From Eubacteriaceae bacterium (GTDB taxonomy: Bacteria; Bacillota_A; Clostridia; Eubacteriales; Anaerofustaceae): a DNA stretch of 23,492 bases. The number at the start of each line of letters is the position of its first letter. Position 1 is the stretch's first letter. The notes below the pieces were generated by a model. The model saw only the letters and a list, made by a program, of their open reading frames with translations. It was not told where the DNA came from and did not search any database. The stretch spans positions 1 to 23,492 of the forward strand of contig JAITGT010000030.1 in the NCBI GenBank assembly GCA_031280495.1, in the 5' to 3' direction. Made by a program: the position numbers and the translations under genes. This document shows positions 23,354 to 23,492 of this stretch, in pieces.

Positions 23354-23492
23354 ATGCCAAGAACACCAAAAGAGATGTACCTGGGGCTTTCTAAAGGAGA
23401 ATTCCCAGATTATGTCATGGGAATGCCAACGCCGGATGAGGCATACTCAGCCATGGTTGGGCCATTTCCGTTCTATATGCCGCCCGGAATGA
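23354..23492 (+). CDS. Unidentified protein, N-terminus only (partial); possible URO-D-type methyltransferase
   Basis: ATG 23354 follows AGGAGG with a 7-nt spacer and the frame stays open to the window end, giving 46 residues. It begins MPRTPKEMYLGLSKGEFPDY and includes GMPTPDEAY and GPFPFYMPPGM. The opening pattern, roughly TPKE.YL..L..GE.PD, resembles the start of uroporphyrinogen decarboxylase-like corrinoid methyltransferases (MtaA/MtvB type), which often begin TP+E.. then G..PD+. This is a weak match on a short fragment, and a hypothetical protein is equally possible. Own promoter and leader hairpin suggest regulation separate from recA. Confidence 0.6.
   Translation, partial: MPRTPKEMYLGLSKGEFPDYVMGMPTPDEAYSAMVGPFPFYMPPGM

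Noticed and set aside
1..23492. CRISPR arrays, tRNA/rRNA genes, transposons, phage or defence genes
   Set aside because: No repeat-spacer pattern, no cloverleaf-like segment in the few intergenic gaps, and no transposase, integrase or defence-protein motifs were seen.

Overview
The window looks like chromosomal core DNA of an endospore-forming member of the Bacillota, most likely class Clostridia. Evidence for this is the tail of sleB followed by ypeB (spore cortex-lytic germination pair), Shine-Dalgarno (SD) sites such as AGGAGG, a PASTA-domain Ser/Thr kinase with its PP2C phosphatase, whiA, an FtsK/SpoIIIE translocase, and gene orders typical of the group. The DNA is moderately GC-rich by eye, and genes are packed tightly with many 4-20 bp overlaps. 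I see no rRNA, tRNA, CRISPR array, insertion sequence or phage gene.

Layout. (1) 1-1453: end of sleB, then ypeB, on the plus strand. (2) 1456-2295, minus strand: a secreted, membrane-anchored glucosaminidase-like protein whose stop codon lies 2 bp from the ypeB stop. (3) 2296-2434: a compact divergent control region with a 9-bp direct repeat spaced 21 bp, an extended -10 promoter (plus) and a possible sporulation sigma-E-type promoter (minus). (4) 2435-4552: class A penicillin-binding protein. (5) 4591 to about 15383: one long apparent operon, rpoZ-priA-def-fmt-Zn peptidase-rsmB-rlmN-stp-prkC-rsgA, starting at a TATAAT promoter and ending at an intrinsic terminator. It joins transcription (omega), replication restart, initiator-tRNA formylation and deformylation, rRNA methylation, ribosome assembly and cell-wall-sensing phosphorylation. 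(6) 15384-15854: a 470-bp gap holding an unannotated 49-codon minus-strand gene for a small membrane protein, and a GC-rich array of inverted repeats. (7) 15855-23218: a second apparent operon, whiA-ftsK/spoIIIE-rimO-pgsA-cinA-recA. (8) 23219-23492: a new promoter, a strong leader hairpin and the start of a truncated gene that I cannot firmly identify.

Most of the window is conserved housekeeping. The parts that conserved families do not explain are the 49-aa membrane protein with its strong SD, the inverted-repeat cluster beside it, the direct-repeat control region at 2333-2362, the odd leader of rpoZ, and the acidic C-terminal tails on both omega and peptide deformylase. Some usual neighbours are absent: no gmk or coaBC next to rpoZ, and no rpe after rsgA.
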